DNA of 64,000 bases from Grifola frondosa (Eukaryota > Basidiomycota > Agaricomycetes > Polyporales > Grifolaceae): contig LUGG01000011.1 of NCBI GenBank assembly GCA_001683735.1, forward strand, positions 1,240,001 through 1,304,000. Direction: 5' to 3'. A program made the translations under genes and the position numbers. Position 1 is the stretch's first letter. Every line of letters begins with the position of its first letter. Below, piece by piece: positions 1-13,873 of this stretch. A model generated the notes under the pieces. The model had not been told where the DNA came from. It did not search any database and saw only the letters and a program-made list of their open reading frames with translations.

Positions 1-2978
1 CGGAATGCAAACATACCTGGGCCATATATTGAATCATTGCGATCTGCAGCAGGCAATAAAATACAAGCGAGTGATAGTTAGGATTAATTATGGCAAACCT
101 GCTTCAAATAAACACTCTGCAGCTGATGTCAGCTTGGTCTATACCACGCCAACTGGCATTTCTGACCTTTCCACAGGCATTCGCACCTGTGCACACAATA
201 ATGCTATTTTGCTCGAAGTGTTTGTTATTTCCATCGCCGTCGGTGTCGTCTTCTTCAAAAATGTTAGTGGACCCTACGCCAGCACCACCTAATATAAATG
301 CATCATTCGGCACAAAAGTATCGACGACGAGTTCCTGCAGCGGATGTCTATAATATGTGTGCTTCAGCTTAAGACCACAACGCCCAACGCCATCACATAC
401 CTGCCGTGCTTGATATTGATTACGTTCTCTTCGATCATTTGTGGCCGTCGATAGTTGAACGACCGTGAGGCATCAGCAAAAGAAAGTAAACAGTCCAGCT
501 CTGCACATATGTCACAGGCATGGCCCATCGCCTGTTCGTGCACAATTATTCTCTCCTGCAGTGCTTGTACAATCTCAATTTCCCGATCTAAAGTGGAGAA
601 TAATTCATTCGAACGCCGAATCAATCCCAGATAGCACTTGCCGACGATAGAAGGATGCAAATCCCCAATATGGTCATCCATGTCTGGATATTTTGCTGAG
701 TTAATCGGTAGGTGTCTCAAACTACTTACTCACCGTGCATTTCTGGAGACTTGAAATAAACATGCGATCTGTATGAGGATCAGCAGGGCGTAAAAACTAT
801 GTCCCAACTGAACTTCCGTACTCTGATGAAAACTCCAAAACTCTACATCAGTGAGGCGCTGTGTCAACGTACAGAGTGAAGTACCTGGAAAGTCCAGCCC
901 TCTAATACAGTGACTCCTGCGTCGGTTTTCCATTCCTCCAACATTGGCACGCATATCAGGAAACCTACAGCACTCGTGATTGGCACTCGACTGAGATTCT
1001 TGAAAGGACTTACCTAACTGAGGGAAGTACACTACATTCAACGACGATGCATATTCGGGCGGAACTATGGCAGATATCTGCAAAGCGACTTTGGACTGTA
1101 TGATGGTAGATTATTATGAGATCCGGCGTGTCGAAAAAGAACAACGTATACTGACCAGCACGGCATCGATACCGTTGTAAATGTGTTTCATGTTATCAAG
1201 TTCCTCATCTATGTGCGGTCTGACACAAATGCGCCCTGCGTTTACGGATTCTTCCCAGTCGACCTGTAAACTAGACTAAGTGATTGCGTTCAGCAGGGAA
1301 TAGCACTTACCGTCTCATTCACCCGCTCCCGACATCTCTGAAGCTGGCTACGTCCAACGTGTGGATCAACTGAATGAGCTATATTAGCATACATGAAGAG
1401 GTTGCGAACTAGAAGATACAGCACACCTTTTTCACAATCTCTACACCGCCTGCATGATTTAATTCGGCAAGCGCATCCCTCAGCATCAACGAATGGAATG
1501 CAAACTACAATGCACGTTCAAGATTTTCCTTTCTTAGTATTCAAGGGACTGACTTTAACGAGACCTTGCCAATCGGAAACCTTCGCCTTCCCTGCCTTCA
1601 TGATGCCTATGATCCTCGGAACGTTTTTGATGCCTTTCAGATGGGCATGCATCCCGTTAGCAGTTGCAAGATTCTCTGGCAATAAGAAACAGGCCACTGC
1701 ATCGTGGCGGGAATTGATCACAGACAAGGACAATGATGGACGCAAAAACCATTCCCGTAAGAGTGCACGCCCTAGCGTTGTCTTTGTGTTGTTGATGATG
1801 CCGAAGAGAGAAAGTCCTTCCTTAGTCTTGTCCGAGTGAATGGAGGCATGATTCTCATCTTCAAATATCTGTAGAGAGAATAGTGCATCCGCATTGATTT
1901 GCATGACATTGAGAAGTGGGAGCGGCTCGATGTTCCGAACTTCGAGTCCGCCGATACCCTCGTCGTCCAAGTCACCAACAGCGCGTGCTCGCGCCAAGTA
2001 ATCAAGGAGAGCACCGACTGAGCCCAACTATGCGGCTCGTGGTTCAACCATGAATAGAGGTGGAGTCATGATAAGCACATACGCATAACGGTGATCCCTC
2101 CACTGAAGCAAAGTTCGCTAGCCGAATGGATGCGTTCCATCTCTGTGAGGTCGGGTCTCCCGTTGCATCTCTGCGTCGACGCATGAAGTCGTATGCACTT
2201 CTAGGCTCTGTGTTTGAGTCTTGATCGGACGGATTTGCCAATTCCGGCAACTCAGAGAGCAAACGAAGTGAAAGAATTCTATCGCGTCCCTTAAGCGGCA
2301 CAAAGTCCTTGTGAGGTCTGACTTGGAATGTACCGCCAGCACCATCCACTAGAACTCGAGAGGTGACTATATGCACGGGTATCAAGAGAGGGAGCATACT
2401 ATGATCACGAATTACGTCCATGAAGTTGTCGTCGGCCTTTGAACTTGTGAGAACAACATCTGGTCCAGCTTGTTCTAGTACTTCAGGCGCATATAGCCAG
2501 GTGAATGGGCACGAGAACGACCAAAGAAGCACACGTACATGCTTTGGTCAGATCAAAATGCTGATTCTCTTGAGTGTCTTCGAATACATATACCGTACAT
2601 TTAATGGGGTCGTAGTATGCACAGCCGATGCGACCGCTTCGGACGAGTCAACGACGATGGTGCAGAGGGTGTGACCTAAGACGCACAATTGACACGAGGC
2701 GGCCAAACAGATCTGATGAGAATTTACTGATGAGCACATTCCGCACAAGATGTAAACGAAGAACATGCCTTTTCGGTAGTAGCGGTCTCCTCGGACTCAT
2801 CTTCCTCACCCTGTTCCGAAGTATCTACGTCACCTCCCCATCGTACCCTCTTACGTTGTTGATTTGGTTCAGAATCATCCACGTCTTCGGAGTCGGACTG
2901 AACGGTTTCTAAGATACAGATGACCTTGCTATTGACGTTGGAGGACTGCGCGCTCGATGCGACTTTGCGACGCGCCAT
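1..2978 (-). CDS. MSH5: MutS homolog MSH5 (meiotic), 3' end cut off by window edge
   Basis: MSH5 pairs with MSH4 and stabilises Holliday-junction intermediates in meiotic crossover formation. Read on the minus strand from ATG at 2978 (MARRKVASSAQ) through many short introns. Landmarks in order: an acidic N-terminus; the connector and core segment GSVGALLDYLARARAVGDLD (exon near 2030-1530); a core exon GFLICVPMLEEWKTDAGVTV (about 970-890); a clamp/lever segment ELDCLLSFADASRSFNYRRP (about 480-405); HPLQELVVDTFVPNDAFILG (from 347 down); and the Walker A loop TGANACGK followed, after an intron, by SVYLKQ. The ATPase domain continues past base 1. The intron at 588-641 is of the GC-AG type. All exons seen are in frame. 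Family-level identification is secure; exact exon borders are inferred by eye. An ATG at 2993 in the same frame would add five residues. Confidence 0.9.
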
Positions 2979-3189
2979 GAGGAAGATGAGCAAGTAATCG
3001 GAGGCTGAACGCGTCTGTTAGACGCGGTAGAACGGCACGTGGACGTGACAGTCAAGCGCCCGGGGGATTAGAAAATCCGAACAAACCAATAAAAAGCTCA
3101 ACATCGCCTGTTCTTTTTCAGTCTTAAGCATAAGATATGACATGACTTCATTGTCAACAGCGGTCGAAACTAGCCATTGCAGTATCATA

Positions 3190-4588
3190 TCACTTTTTAA
3201 CCTGGAGAAGATCTCTCGCGTCATCCGCAACTGCACCCACATTCATCAATGAACATCATTCAAGGATATAACAAGGAAGGAAAACATACCATTCAAAAGC
3301 AAGCTGTGCGAGTCGAGCATCACCCTGTTATCGGACGCCGCCAATAGGTTGGCGATATCGCGCGCTGCCTCGAGCCGCCGAAGTTGCAAGAATCCCTTGT
3401 TCGAGCGCACAGCCTCCCCAATCAGCTCAGCACTACGGGCCTCGCCCTGGGCACGGACAATAATAGACTGCATAAGCACAGCAAGGTCAGCGCGTGTTCG
3501 AAAACGTAAACGGGCGAGACCCTGACGGACCTGCTTCTCCTGAATGGCTTGATCAACGAGGAAAGCCGCACGGAACGCAGTTTGTTGAGCAACCTGGGAG
3601 ACACTATCAGATACAACAGCGGTAATGAGATAAGCAAGCCCACCTGTTTGGCTTCGACAGCATGTGTGAACTCGGGGGAGAAGGCGACATGTGTGATAGA
3701 AACGTCATCCAGGACGAGATTGAAGCGTAAAGCACGACGAGTAAGGTTCTCTCGGACCAATCGTGACACCTGTTGGTCAAAATTTCCGGCGTCCGGGAAT
3801 CAATAAGGGTGTGGGAGTCAATTTGAGTAAGGTTGGCGGCAAGCATGGTACAGACCATTTCACGCTGTGTGATCAACTGGCTGGCATTGAATTGAGCAAC
3901 AACGCTCTTGAGCACCTCGTTGACGATAGAAGGCAAGACACGTTCGTCGTAGTCCGTGCCGAGCTCACGGTAGATAGTGGGAAGCGAGCCGATGTTTGGC
4001 CTCGAGAGGACACGACAAGTAATATTGACCATTTGGAGATCTGTGGTTACATTATGAGCTTCCCTGCTTGGAATGATCTCAGTGTTGATACAAGCCTTTT
4101 GTGCCGGTAAGACTAGCAATATTTCTGGGTTTCGCACGGATGTCGAAGACGATCGGTGTCTCAAACCACGGAACCTACACGCACAGTTAGAAGACAAAGG
4201 ATTGGTAATAACATTTATAGCTCACCATGAAATGCGTGCCCTCAGGGTAAACCTCTTCTGTCACACCTCGTAACCTGCCAAGCACTCGTCTCGAAGTTCA
4301 TGAAAAGACAGCACTTCAGTATGCTTACCGAGTATATTTGATTGCGCGATGACCACCATCAACTGGGAACAGCGAGAGGTGCAATTAGCATGACCCGAGC
4401 AGAGATGATGAACGCGGCGCACCGTTGAACAAGCTCGCATTAAGGGCGAAAGCGCCACCAACGAGAGCGACGAGGAGGCCTCCTCCCGCAAAAAATCCCG
4501 CACCTCCTGGCACACGCCCGCCACCGCCGCTGGCGCTGGCGCGCTGAATTTGTTTGACTATCCGCTTGAAAGCGTCCTGAGAGTTCAT
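3190..4588 (-). CDS. PHB2: Prohibitin-2
   Basis: Prohibitin-2 forms the ring-shaped prohibitin complex with PHB1 in the mitochondrial inner membrane, supporting cristae structure and regulating m-AAA protease. The N-terminus [17 protein letters not shown] is followed by a glycine-rich hydrophobic anchor ([20 protein letters not shown]) and, after an intron, [12 protein letters not shown], the start of the SPFH/band-7 domain. Further exons give [40 protein letters not shown] and a coiled-coil end with [20 protein letters not shown]. The last exon joins LLLN to [13 protein letters not shown] and a TGA at 3190-3192. An upstream in-frame ATG at 4699 would add 37 residues rich in Gly and Ser. I prefer 4588 because family members begin close to this point. 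It is divergent from the PQ-loop gene, with about 227 bases between starts. Confidence 0.92.
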
Positions 4589-4814
4589 TGCGGTCGAGAG
4601 AGGCGAGTGCGAACTCGAAGCGCCGCTGAGAACTGACGACAGTGTAGTGCCGCCGCCGGCTTGCGGCTTTTGCCGGGGCACTTTCCTCAGGGCTCTCATC
4701 TCTCTACATTAAAAAAATCGGCCGCAGAGCCACCAAAATTTCTAGTCGCTGTCTTACAGCCCCAGGCTTCTTCCTCTGCGAGGCTTATATTTATTGCTTG
4801 CAATATTTATACCC

Positions 4815-6082
4815 ATGATGCACGCAGGCGGGAACGAGGCACTCAGCAATGTTGTATGCCACATTACTAAAGACGAGCAGAGGGTTCCGTTTTGACTTTT
4901 TAATACACACAGCTGGGCTGGGTGTCAATCGCATGCTGGTGAGCCCTATACAATCCATACGGGTTACGCGCAAGAGATTGGAGCGCTGACCATCTTGCTC
5001 TCTCAGGCTTGTCGTATATTCTCCGCAGATCATCGAGAATTACGAGCGCAAGTCTGGCGAAGGCCTCAGCGTGTTCTTCGTCATCATCTGGCTCATCGGA
5101 GATTTCTGCAACCTTACCGGCGCGCTAATGGCTGGCTTGCTGCCAACTATTATCTTTCTCGGCGTTTATGTGAGGAGCTTCCTTCCGTCATCATTCTTTA
5201 TCTCGACCCTGACGTACTGAACGCCGTGCAGTATACAGCGTGTGATGCCCTACTCCTCCCCAAATTTATTACTATCGTTGGAAGAGGACTTCAGCCACAC
5301 CTTTCTTGGTAGCGGAAGACACAGGTTTACCAAGTCTTGCTGATGAAGAATCTCCCCTCCTGGCCGGCAACGGACATATTCAAGAAGAATATGACAAGCG
5401 GTCGAATCTGAAAGGTTTTCAAGTTTGCAGGCGCTCTCATCTTTGTCTTCGCTGTGGGAGTGGCAGCGTGGGCGGTCGACGATTACATACATCGAGGCGT
5501 GCCTCGATCGAAACCAGCAGAGGTCATAGAGTGGAGAAGCCAGCTGCTGGGATGGATCAGTGCCGTAATGTTCCGTGAGTACATGTGTGTTCCATGTATT
5601 CTATCGCTCACACCGTACGGAAGTTGGGGCGCGGGTTCCGCAGATAGGTAAGCGACTAATTGTGATGCACCGATAGGCAACTGAATTACTTCGGCCGCGG
5701 GTGCCCAGTCAAAAATTTCAGCACCAGGTGCGAAGGGCTCTCCCCGTTTCTCTTTGTTTATTCCATATCTGGAAACACGACGTATTTCCTATCCATACTT
5801 GCTGCGTCTACGGAGATGAAACATCTCGTTGCTAACGCAGCTTGGATTGCTGGTGAGTGCCGTACATCCTGTGCTGCAGTATGCCGTCTAATGAGCAAAC
5901 TCCACACTCGTTATTGTTAGGAAGCACCCTGACTGTATTCTTGGATATCTTTGTAAGCGAAGCGTTGATCTCGAGGTCCGGTCGGTGCACGCGGCCGCGC
6001 TTGCTGAAGTCCTTCCCCACAGGTACTTTTCCAGTTCTTCTGGTATCAAGCTCTAGAGCGGCGCCGGACTCGGGTGGCATAG
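4815..6082 (+). CDS. PQ-loop repeat vacuolar amino-acid transporter (Ypq/RTC2/PQLC2-like)
   Basis: A seven-helix PQ-loop protein of the family that exports cationic amino acids from the vacuole or lysosome. Two PQ-loop repeats are visible: LGWVSIACW joined across an intron to LVVYSPQIIENYERKSGEGL, and later FLGARVPQIVKNFSTRCEGL. Helix-rich segments follow each (FFVIIWLIGDFCNLTGALMA; FVYSISGNTTYFLSILAAST). The last exon reads VLFQFFWYQALERRR and ends at TAG 6080-6082. The start is uncertain: ATG at 4815 gives MMHAGGNEALSN joined to LGWVS through an intron with a weak GTTGTA donor. The intron from about 5652 to 5710 must use the acceptor just before TCAAAAATTTC; a nearer AG would leave only a 29-base intron and break the frame. 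Substrate is inferred from the family only. Confidence 0.85.
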
Positions 6083-7046
6083 AAGAGAAAGAGTGTATTA
6101 CCGAGAAAGTACTAGAGAATAGATTGGATTTAAACGATGCGGTCGGGAACCAGTCCCCGTGGTCTAGGGGTGTCCGGCGATGATTGTCGGCGGAGGTTGT
6201 GACATTCGAAACAAGTAAGGATGCAAAGTTTTCTGATGGATGAACAGTGGCGGGTGATGGCCAGGATGAGTAGAGTGAGAGAAATATATGGGTGAGGTAC
6301 GAATTAGATGAGAGAGTGATGCGAAAGTGATGCTCGAGCGATAAGGGGAAATAAAGAGGAAAGGGAGGGGTTTGCAAGCGTTTGTTGATGCCGTTTAAGA
6401 TCTGTGGCCCTGGGTTTGGCTGCCTCGTTCCCTCCCTCGTGTCGCAGCGTGTCGCCAGCTGTTATTCGACGCCCCACGTTGCAGGTCATCTTCAAACACT
6501 TCTCTCTGGCACCTACCGCTCGGACTCGAACATGCTCCCGGCCTCGTGCTCCTCCCCCGAACGAAGAAACTCTTTATCAATGTCGGATCGCCCGCTCGTC
6601 TTATATTCCTCTCCCGCCTCGCGCCTCGCCATCAGATTCTTCCCTCCCCTCTCCACCTTCCTAGAGCCCTTCTACGGATGCCGAGAAGCTGAGGTACGTT
6701 TATTGCTCGTTCCACATCGCCTCGAGATGACGCAGACGCTGCAGCTCATCCATCCTGTTTCAGGTGGCGACGCACTGCGTTCCGAGTGCTCTTCTTGTCC
6801 GTTGGGACCGAACCCTCCATTCTTATCATCCCAAAACTAGCTAGGAAGGAGGCGCAGCATCGGTGCCCTGCTCGGCGCGACCAGCACTGCTCACCCTCGA
6901 GATCCGTGTCCGCGTGCTAATAAACAATACGCAGGCCTAAGCGTGCAGTCCTTGTCCTTTCTTCGACCACATATATAAAGCATGCGTCGAACGTCCATTT
7001 TGCACTCTTCCACTTCTCACAAACAACCCAGAGCACATCCTCCGCC
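6083..7046 (+). other. Intergenic region with TATA box
   Basis: No coding sequence with family resemblance was seen. It contains the 3' flank of the PQ-loop gene and the promoter of the F-box gene. Open frames on either strand here are short, overlapping and unconvincing. Confidence 0.5.
6971..6980 (+). promoter_or_regulatory. TATA box of the F-box gene
   Basis: ATATATAAAG lies about 70 bases upstream of the ATG at 7047, a usual distance for a fungal TATA element plus a short leader. Confidence 0.5.
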
Positions 7047-8982
7047 ATGGCTTATATCTCCGAACCACCTCGTTCCAGAGCATCTGCTACATACCCATGG
7101 GCCTCAGACCAGACGTCTTCGCCGCCGCCTTATGATTATTACGATATATTCCCACCGGCGCCACTCGCTGCGACTGCATATGCAGCCGATTCAAAGGCGC
7201 CCCTTTTCCGAAGGCACACGATGTTGTTCCTCTACAAGGGACTCAGTGGGTAGCTCGTGGGCGTAGGGCACCTCCTAATCTCTCGATCCCCCATCTTCGA
7301 GAGGCGTTGCACTCCCTGGAATCGCGTATGGCATCGCTGTTGAACGAGCGGGACATGCTGGAATCGAAGTTGGAGCAGGCCGTGCGTCTGCAGTCACCCG
7401 TGCAGCGCCTTCCCAACGAGCTACTCGCTTCGATGTTTGTTATTGGAGTATTGGATCGCGATGAGGAAGATTCGCTGATGCTATCAAACCTCATGCTCGT
7501 CTGCCGCTATTGGAGAGAAGTGGCGATTAGCACGCCCGTGCTGTGGTCGCGCATCGTGACAGGCATGCATCACTCCATCGACAGGGCTCGTCTGAAGCTG
7601 GATCGCTCGAAGTCAGTGCCTCTTGATGTGTGCGTAGATTTCAGCCCGCGCTCGGATCTCGGAGTGGTCACCACCCAAAGCATCGTGCATGCAATGGACC
7701 TACTGCGGCCTTCGATATGGCGGTGGCGGACTTTCCACCTCACTGTGCCGAATCGGCCCCAGGCCCACGCCGCACTCACTCGGTGTAAAGAGCAAGCACC
7801 TCTGCTAGAAGTCATCTCCATCCGTATATCCCATTCCATGCAGGAGGATCACTACTCGAATCCGCCACTCCCGTTGTTTGGCGGATACACACCGCGGTTG
7901 CATTCGTGTTCCTTCACGTCGTTCAATTTCAACTGGGACATCAGCCTCGTCAGCCGGTTGCGCGTATTGAAGCTAGGCGGATACTGGAATGGGTACTCGC
8001 CATCTGTGGACGTAATTCTCGCGACCCTGCGCGCGTGTCCCCAGCTGGAAGAGCTAGCGCTGCGCAACATGACCGACGTCGATCAGGACTCGTGCGCGTT
8101 GTTCGAATCAACAATCTCGGACCTCGATGACCTTACGCTCGTCCGGACGAACGATGCGAGGACCATCCAGCTTCCCCGACTCAGAAAGGCGTCATTCTAC
8201 TATTCCGGCGTGCTGCGCACGCGCACGATACTAAATCAGCTGTCATTCCCCTCGCTGGAGAGGATCGAATTGTGTTTCTTAGATAACGTCTCCCCAATTG
8301 TGGAGCATCTCCGATGCCAGTCGTTGACGTCTTTGCCTCTCCGCCATCTACGTATCGAGTCTTGCTTCTTCAACGAGCTGAAGTTCGTGCGGTTACTGCG
8401 GAGGCTGCCCTCTCTGGCCTCGCTCGAGCTCGTAGACATTGAAGATGCTTCGTCAAATTTGATGAAGGTACGTTTTACCCACAACTCACATTGCGGGATA
8501 TGCCTGACGATGCTTGCTTTATCTCAGAATCTCTCTACGCCACCTGCATCCCATACATGGATATGCCCGAAGCTCACCAGTCTCAGTCTGGAGGGCTGCA
8601 CGTCCCTGGACTGGGAGGCGCTTCGCTCGTTCGTCGAGTCCGCCTGCCAGCGCAGTCGCGCGCCTTCCCTCGGCAGCTCGTTACCCACTCGCAACCGGCC
8701 CTGCCTATGTCATCGACGTCGGGTCCTCCACGCTCTGTGTCCACTTCGATGTCGTCTGCGTCTTCGTTCGCCACGCATGCCCATATCCTGTCCCGAACGC
8801 CTGCCACCCCGACTCCCACGCCCGCGCTCGTGTCCCTTGGCTGGCCACAGCGCCTGCACTCTATCGACTTAACCCGATGCCACCAGATCAGCAAGGAGAT
8901 GGTCCAGTGGTTGCGGATGTACGTCGCGGACGTCAAGTGTGAGACTGTCAAAGGCGTATGGGGTGAGACGACTCTGGCTTAA
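7047..8982 (+). CDS. F-box / leucine-rich protein, frame broken twice
   Basis: Probable substrate receptor of an SCF ubiquitin ligase. It begins MAYISEPPRSRASATYPWAS (Pro/Tyr-rich). The reading frame then shifts near 7203-7208 and continues as KAHDVVPLQGTQWVARGRR, a coiled-coil segment (SRMASLLNERDMLESKLEQA) and an F-box (VQRLPNELLASMFVIGVLD, then LMLVCRYWREVAISTPVLWS). Leucine-rich repeats follow (PSLERIELCFLDNVSPIVEH, PSLASLELVDIEDASS). After an intron at about 8467-8526 the text is CPKLTSLSLEGCTSLDWEAL, and a second frame shift near 8640 leads to RLPAQSRAFPRQ and the ending LHSIDLTRCHQISKEMVQWL, with TAA at about 8980-8982. Each break corresponds to one missing base. Either the assembly has errors here or the gene is a recent pseudogene. 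The ubiquitin target is unknown. Confidence 0.75.
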
Positions 8983-9399
8983 GGCTGCGAATCGAACTGC
9001 TCGAGGATGTCTTATACCCAGGATGCTCTCGCTTTCTATGTTCCTCGTGGTAGGACTAAATTAATGCTAGCTAGTGCTTCTTGCTTTGTCGTATTGCACT
9101 CAATTCCAGTTGGCCCTTCACGTGTATTTGGTATCTTATAGCCCGTACTGTAGTACTCGGAGTGGCCGTAATTTCATCCGGGATGATGTAGACAATGGTG
9201 ATATATCAGGATACCCGTCGTTTTTTCTGAACAACATTTTTAACGTTGTGTTTCGAGCTTGTGGCGCTGCACGCCTTTTGTCTGCCAGGGTCCGGGTTGA
9301 CGGGCGCTCCGACTCATCATCCGTTAGGCGCCCGTGCATGTATTTGTCATCATTGACCATCCGCGTCGTTCACCATGCTACTTGCCTCGAGCGTCGACG
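8983..9399 (+). other. Intergenic region
   Basis: 3' flank of the F-box gene and 5' flank of the G-patch gene. No further gene seen. Confidence 0.5.
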
Positions 9400-10548
9400 A
9401 TGGCGACCGTGACACACTACATCTACTCTCACTATGACCCAAAACAACGAGAGGAACTCGAGAGGGCTACGGGCCAAGTTGAGGTCGAGAATGAGGCCGA
9501 TCCTTGGCAGACCGAATCTTCGTTTGGTGCTCAGCGTCGTCTTGCTGCTGCCCCTCCGTTCGTCCCTGCGACTATATCTTATGATGCAATCAACGACATG
9601 ATGAGCGGACTCTCTGAAGTCTCGCTAAACCCCAAAGAAGAGGTGTCGGCGAGCGGTGTCAGCGAGTGGTACAAATCCTTGCCGCGAAGTACCAGCGCTC
9701 CCGCAGCTGACCTCAGGAGAGCGACGCTCACCACCTCTACCCGCCCGTCTCCCCTCCCGTCTTCATCTAAACTGCCAGAGAAGCGCATCAAAAGGGAGTC
9801 TCGCACGAAGAACAATTGGTTTATCACCAGGGCCTTGCGTTCTGAACCGCCCACCTCTCGCTCGACACCCGCTCCGACTCTGGCGGATATTCTCTCCAGA
9901 GAGCCTCCACCTGATCCGGCTGATCGGCCGTTCACCCCACCTGTCTTCCTTGCTATCGGGCCATCAAACAAGGGATTCGCGATGCTGCAGCAGAGCGGCT
10001 GGAGGGAAGGCGAGGCACTAGGCGCCGGCGTTCGACGTCGAGCGCCTGCTCGGCCATCGCGAATAAAGACAGCGGAAGCGAAGCGAGAGCATGATGCCAC
10101 CATTGTGAAGGAGGAGGAACGAGAAGTCAGTTGTGATCAAGATGGAGACGTCGTAGAGGTGCGGAAGGTTCAAGTCATCGATCTCACGTTGTCCGACTCG
10201 GAGGATGGAGATGAGGAAGAGGAGCTTGAGTCAAGTCACTCAGATGCAAGGAGCTCCGAATTTGAACCCCCACCTTCTCACAATCCTACTGCTCTCCTCA
10301 CGCCGATAGCCACCGTTTTGAAATCCGACCGCCTCGGGATTGGATTAAAGGCGAAGACTGTCGGACGGTACAAAGCCTCGAAGAAACGCGTGACACACAA
10401 TGCGGCAGCACTTGCTGCGCATATTCGTGAAAGCGAAGAGATGCGTAGGAAAAAGAGAAAACTGGGCAGAGGCACGCGGTCTTTTGCAAGGATTGCAAAA
10501 GCGGAGGCGGAGAGTCGAAAGAGGTTGTTGGCGAGTTTGAACGAGTGA
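9400..10548 (+). CDS. G-patch domain protein (GPANK1-like), single exon
   Basis: An intronless gene of 382 codons from MATVTHYIYSHYDPKQREEL. An in-frame ATG at 9334 would add 22 residues but is less likely, as the conserved-looking start follows it. The middle is Ser/Pro-rich and charged. A G-patch-like segment is split: KGFAMLQQSGWREGEALGAG at about residues 190-210, then, after a long acidic insert with a SUMO-interaction-like VIDLTLSDSEDGDEEEE stretch, LTPIATVLKSDRLGIGLK. The C-terminus is basic (RRKKRKLGRGTRSF). Human GPANK1 has the same split arrangement. G-patch proteins usually bind RNA or activate DEAH helicases, so a role in RNA processing is inferred. The absence of introns is unusual beside its intron-rich neighbours. 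Confidence 0.7.
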   Translation: MATVTHYIYSHYDPKQREELERATGQVEVENEADPWQTESSFGAQRRLAAAPPFVPATISYDAINDMMSGLSEVSLNPKEEVSASGVSEWYKSLPRSTSAPAADLRRATLTTSTRPSPLPSSSKLPEKRIKRESRTKNNWFITRALRSEPPTSRSTPAPTLADILSREPPPDPADRPFTPPVFLAIGPSNKGFAMLQQSGWREGEALGAGVRRRAPARPSRIKTAEAKREHDATIVKEEEREVSCDQDGDVVEVRKVQVIDLTLSDSEDGDEEEELESSHSDARSSEFEPPPSHNPTALLTPIATVLKSDRLGIGLKAKTVGRYKASKKRVTHNAAALAAHIRESEEMRRKKRKLGRGTRSFARIAKAEAESRKRLLASLNE

Positions 10549-11104
10549 CGACGATACGGGACTTTGATTCCATATGTTTTGTGGTTCGCCGACAATTGTG
10601 TATAACAGTTTGAATGTACATATACCCTTCGAATTCTATGTCTCCTCCACGACTGCTTCAGCGCGAGTAAGTATATTATATTGCCTGTCGCTCGACACAG
10701 ACAGTTGCCTAGGCTCCTCATGGGGATCAGGCCGGCTCGGATGCAGTGATTGCCCGAAGACAACCCTTTCTTCTTTTATTCAAACAGTATGAAATTTACA
10801 TATCCACGTCGCAGGCGATTGTATGTGATTTGCTCGCTACAAGCTGGCTAAGAGGCGAGACGGTTCTAACCACTATACTTGCCATTTTAGGCTGAGAGTG
10901 CGCACGGGCGCCGTCGCATTTATTTATCCAGATCCGCATCAAGTCGCCAGGCCATCCGGACCAGCTCACTCGCGAGACCACACATTCCACAGACCCACCG
11001 CTCTCTTTCTCAAATACACCGAACGCAAAGCAGGCTTTGCACACTGATACCCATCCGCCACAACTAATACCTCTAAACGCCCAATTCTCTCACTCTAATT
11101 CGAG
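10549..11104 (+). other. Intergenic region
   Basis: 3' flank of the G-patch gene and promoter of the AGC kinase. The last 60 bases before the kinase ATG are C/T-rich, common in basidiomycete leaders. No gene seen. Confidence 0.5.
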
Positions 11105-13180
<2,076 letters not shown>

Positions 13181-13873
13181 ATGTATCAACCACCTAATCC
13201 GCATCCACCCCTCAACTCCATTATCCTACATAAACTACCTGGATGTTCCACCTAAGTGTCCCTCGCTTCAATCTAACACTAATCATTCATTTCCTGGTTG
13301 CCATCGCACTCGTTCTCTACTTACATTGCAGTCAAATGTCTGTCGCATACTATACATCTTAGAACCACTGCTACTATTGGATCAACACGTTGTTATAATA
13401 CCAATTGAATTGTGGGCTTGGGATCCCGTTGAATCATCAGATTGCCAAGTGTACCAAGTACTGCGAAAGATCGTCGTGTGCTTCAATTACCACAGTTGTA
13501 GACTGTGCCGCGATTGCACAGGATGGCATGCGCGGAGAATGAGGCTATCATGATATCTGCCAAATCTTCTCTAGGAGGATCATGAAGCTAGCTCCACATT
13601 CTGCCGGAAACATTTGAATTGCGCGGGTACGTTCCTGAGAAGCGAGGAGAACCTGTCAACGGTGGATATACAAGATGCAGATGATAGCCCCATTGGAGAT
13701 AAAGCAGAGAAGAGAATATCTGTCAATCGATAGGGCAATTGAGCAACCTTAGCAAAAGATAAAAAAAGCGCAGTTTGATAGAAGGTAGTTGTAATAAATA
13801 TACCGAGCCATTGTAGATGTACTGAAAATCATCAGTGCTTTCAATTGGAAAACAACAACACATGTTGACGTTT
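13181..13873 (+). other. Intergenic region
   Basis: Convergent 3' ends of the AGC kinase and the macro-domain gene. No open frame here resembles a known protein. Confidence 0.5.

Noticed and set aside
5652..5680. A 29-base intron in the PQ-loop gene
   Set aside because: Too short for splicing and breaks the frame; the acceptor about 30 bases further on gives RVPQIVKNFSTRCEGL in frame.
9579..10103. Antisense frame of 174 codons inside the G-patch gene
   Set aside because: Lies wholly within an intact plus-strand gene and has no recognisable protein features.
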